This document shows positions 6,452-6,532 of a DNA stretch of 6,532 nt, piece after piece. A program made the position numbers and the translations under genes. The stretch is from Prosthecobacter sp. (GTDB taxonomy: Bacteria; Verrucomicrobiota; Verrucomicrobiia; Verrucomicrobiales; Verrucomicrobiaceae). The notes under the pieces are model-generated. The model saw only the letters and a list, made by a program, of their open reading frames with translations. It was not told where the DNA came from and ran no database searches. The stretch's first letter is position 1, and each line of letters opens with the position of its first letter. The stretch covers positions 1 through 6,532 of the forward strand of contig JAIWOJ010000136.1 of assembly GCA_020216965.1 (NCBI GenBank), read 5' to 3'.

Positions 6452-6532
6452 GTCGTCTGAGGCAAGAGCGGTGTATCCGTCAATTGAGGTGCCATAGCCC
6501 TGCCGCTTGACTTTCCCCGGTTTGTCAGGCGG

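Overview
The window (about 54% GC by eye) looks like a chromosomal segment of a member of the Verrucomicrobia, close to the Prosthecobacter/Verrucomicrobium type. The main reason is the 1020-residue minus-strand protein. It has the architecture 'PVC membrane-bound dehydrogenase domain, HEAT-like solenoid, C-terminal c-type haem domain', a combination known mainly from Verrucomicrobia and Planctomycetes. A secreted S1-type sulfatase next door fits the same lifestyle. The taxonomic call is an inference from gene content, not from a marker gene.

Layout, left to right. (1) Plus strand, start of window to 626: the 3' part of a gene for a protein with a signal peptide and one C-terminal membrane anchor, cut by the window edge, function unknown. 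(2) Plus strand, 688-1299: a small Arg/Ser-rich lipoprotein with weak internal repeats, function unknown. (3) 1300-1399: a 100-base spacer with a short hairpin just after the lipoprotein stop and a perfect 12-base palindrome inside an imperfect 20-base inverted repeat upstream of the next gene. (4) Plus strand, 1400-2836: a secreted formylglycine-dependent sulfatase with a complete set of active-site residues. (5) Minus strand, 2843-5905: the large secreted dehydrogenase/haem protein, tail to tail with the sulfatase and only 6 bases away. (6) Minus strand, 5987-6451 or longer: a cysteine-type glutathione peroxidase whose reading frame stays open to the right window edge.

How the genes may work together (inference). 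The sulfatase and the dehydrogenase/haem protein both carry export signals and would act in the periplasm or at the cell surface. PVC bacteria often carry such sulfatases and haem proteins for breakdown of sulfated or complex glycans. The two genes lie on opposite strands, so they are not one operon. The peroxidase lies 81 bases upstream of the dehydrogenase on the same strand and could share its transcript. No start codon here has a well-spaced strong Shine-Dalgarno sequence, so start choices rest on signal peptides and family alignment. I see no RNA gene, CRISPR array, insertion sequence or phage gene. I find no convincing new system. The points most worth checking are the sulfatase upstream region, the peroxidase N-terminus and the repeat-bearing lipoprotein.
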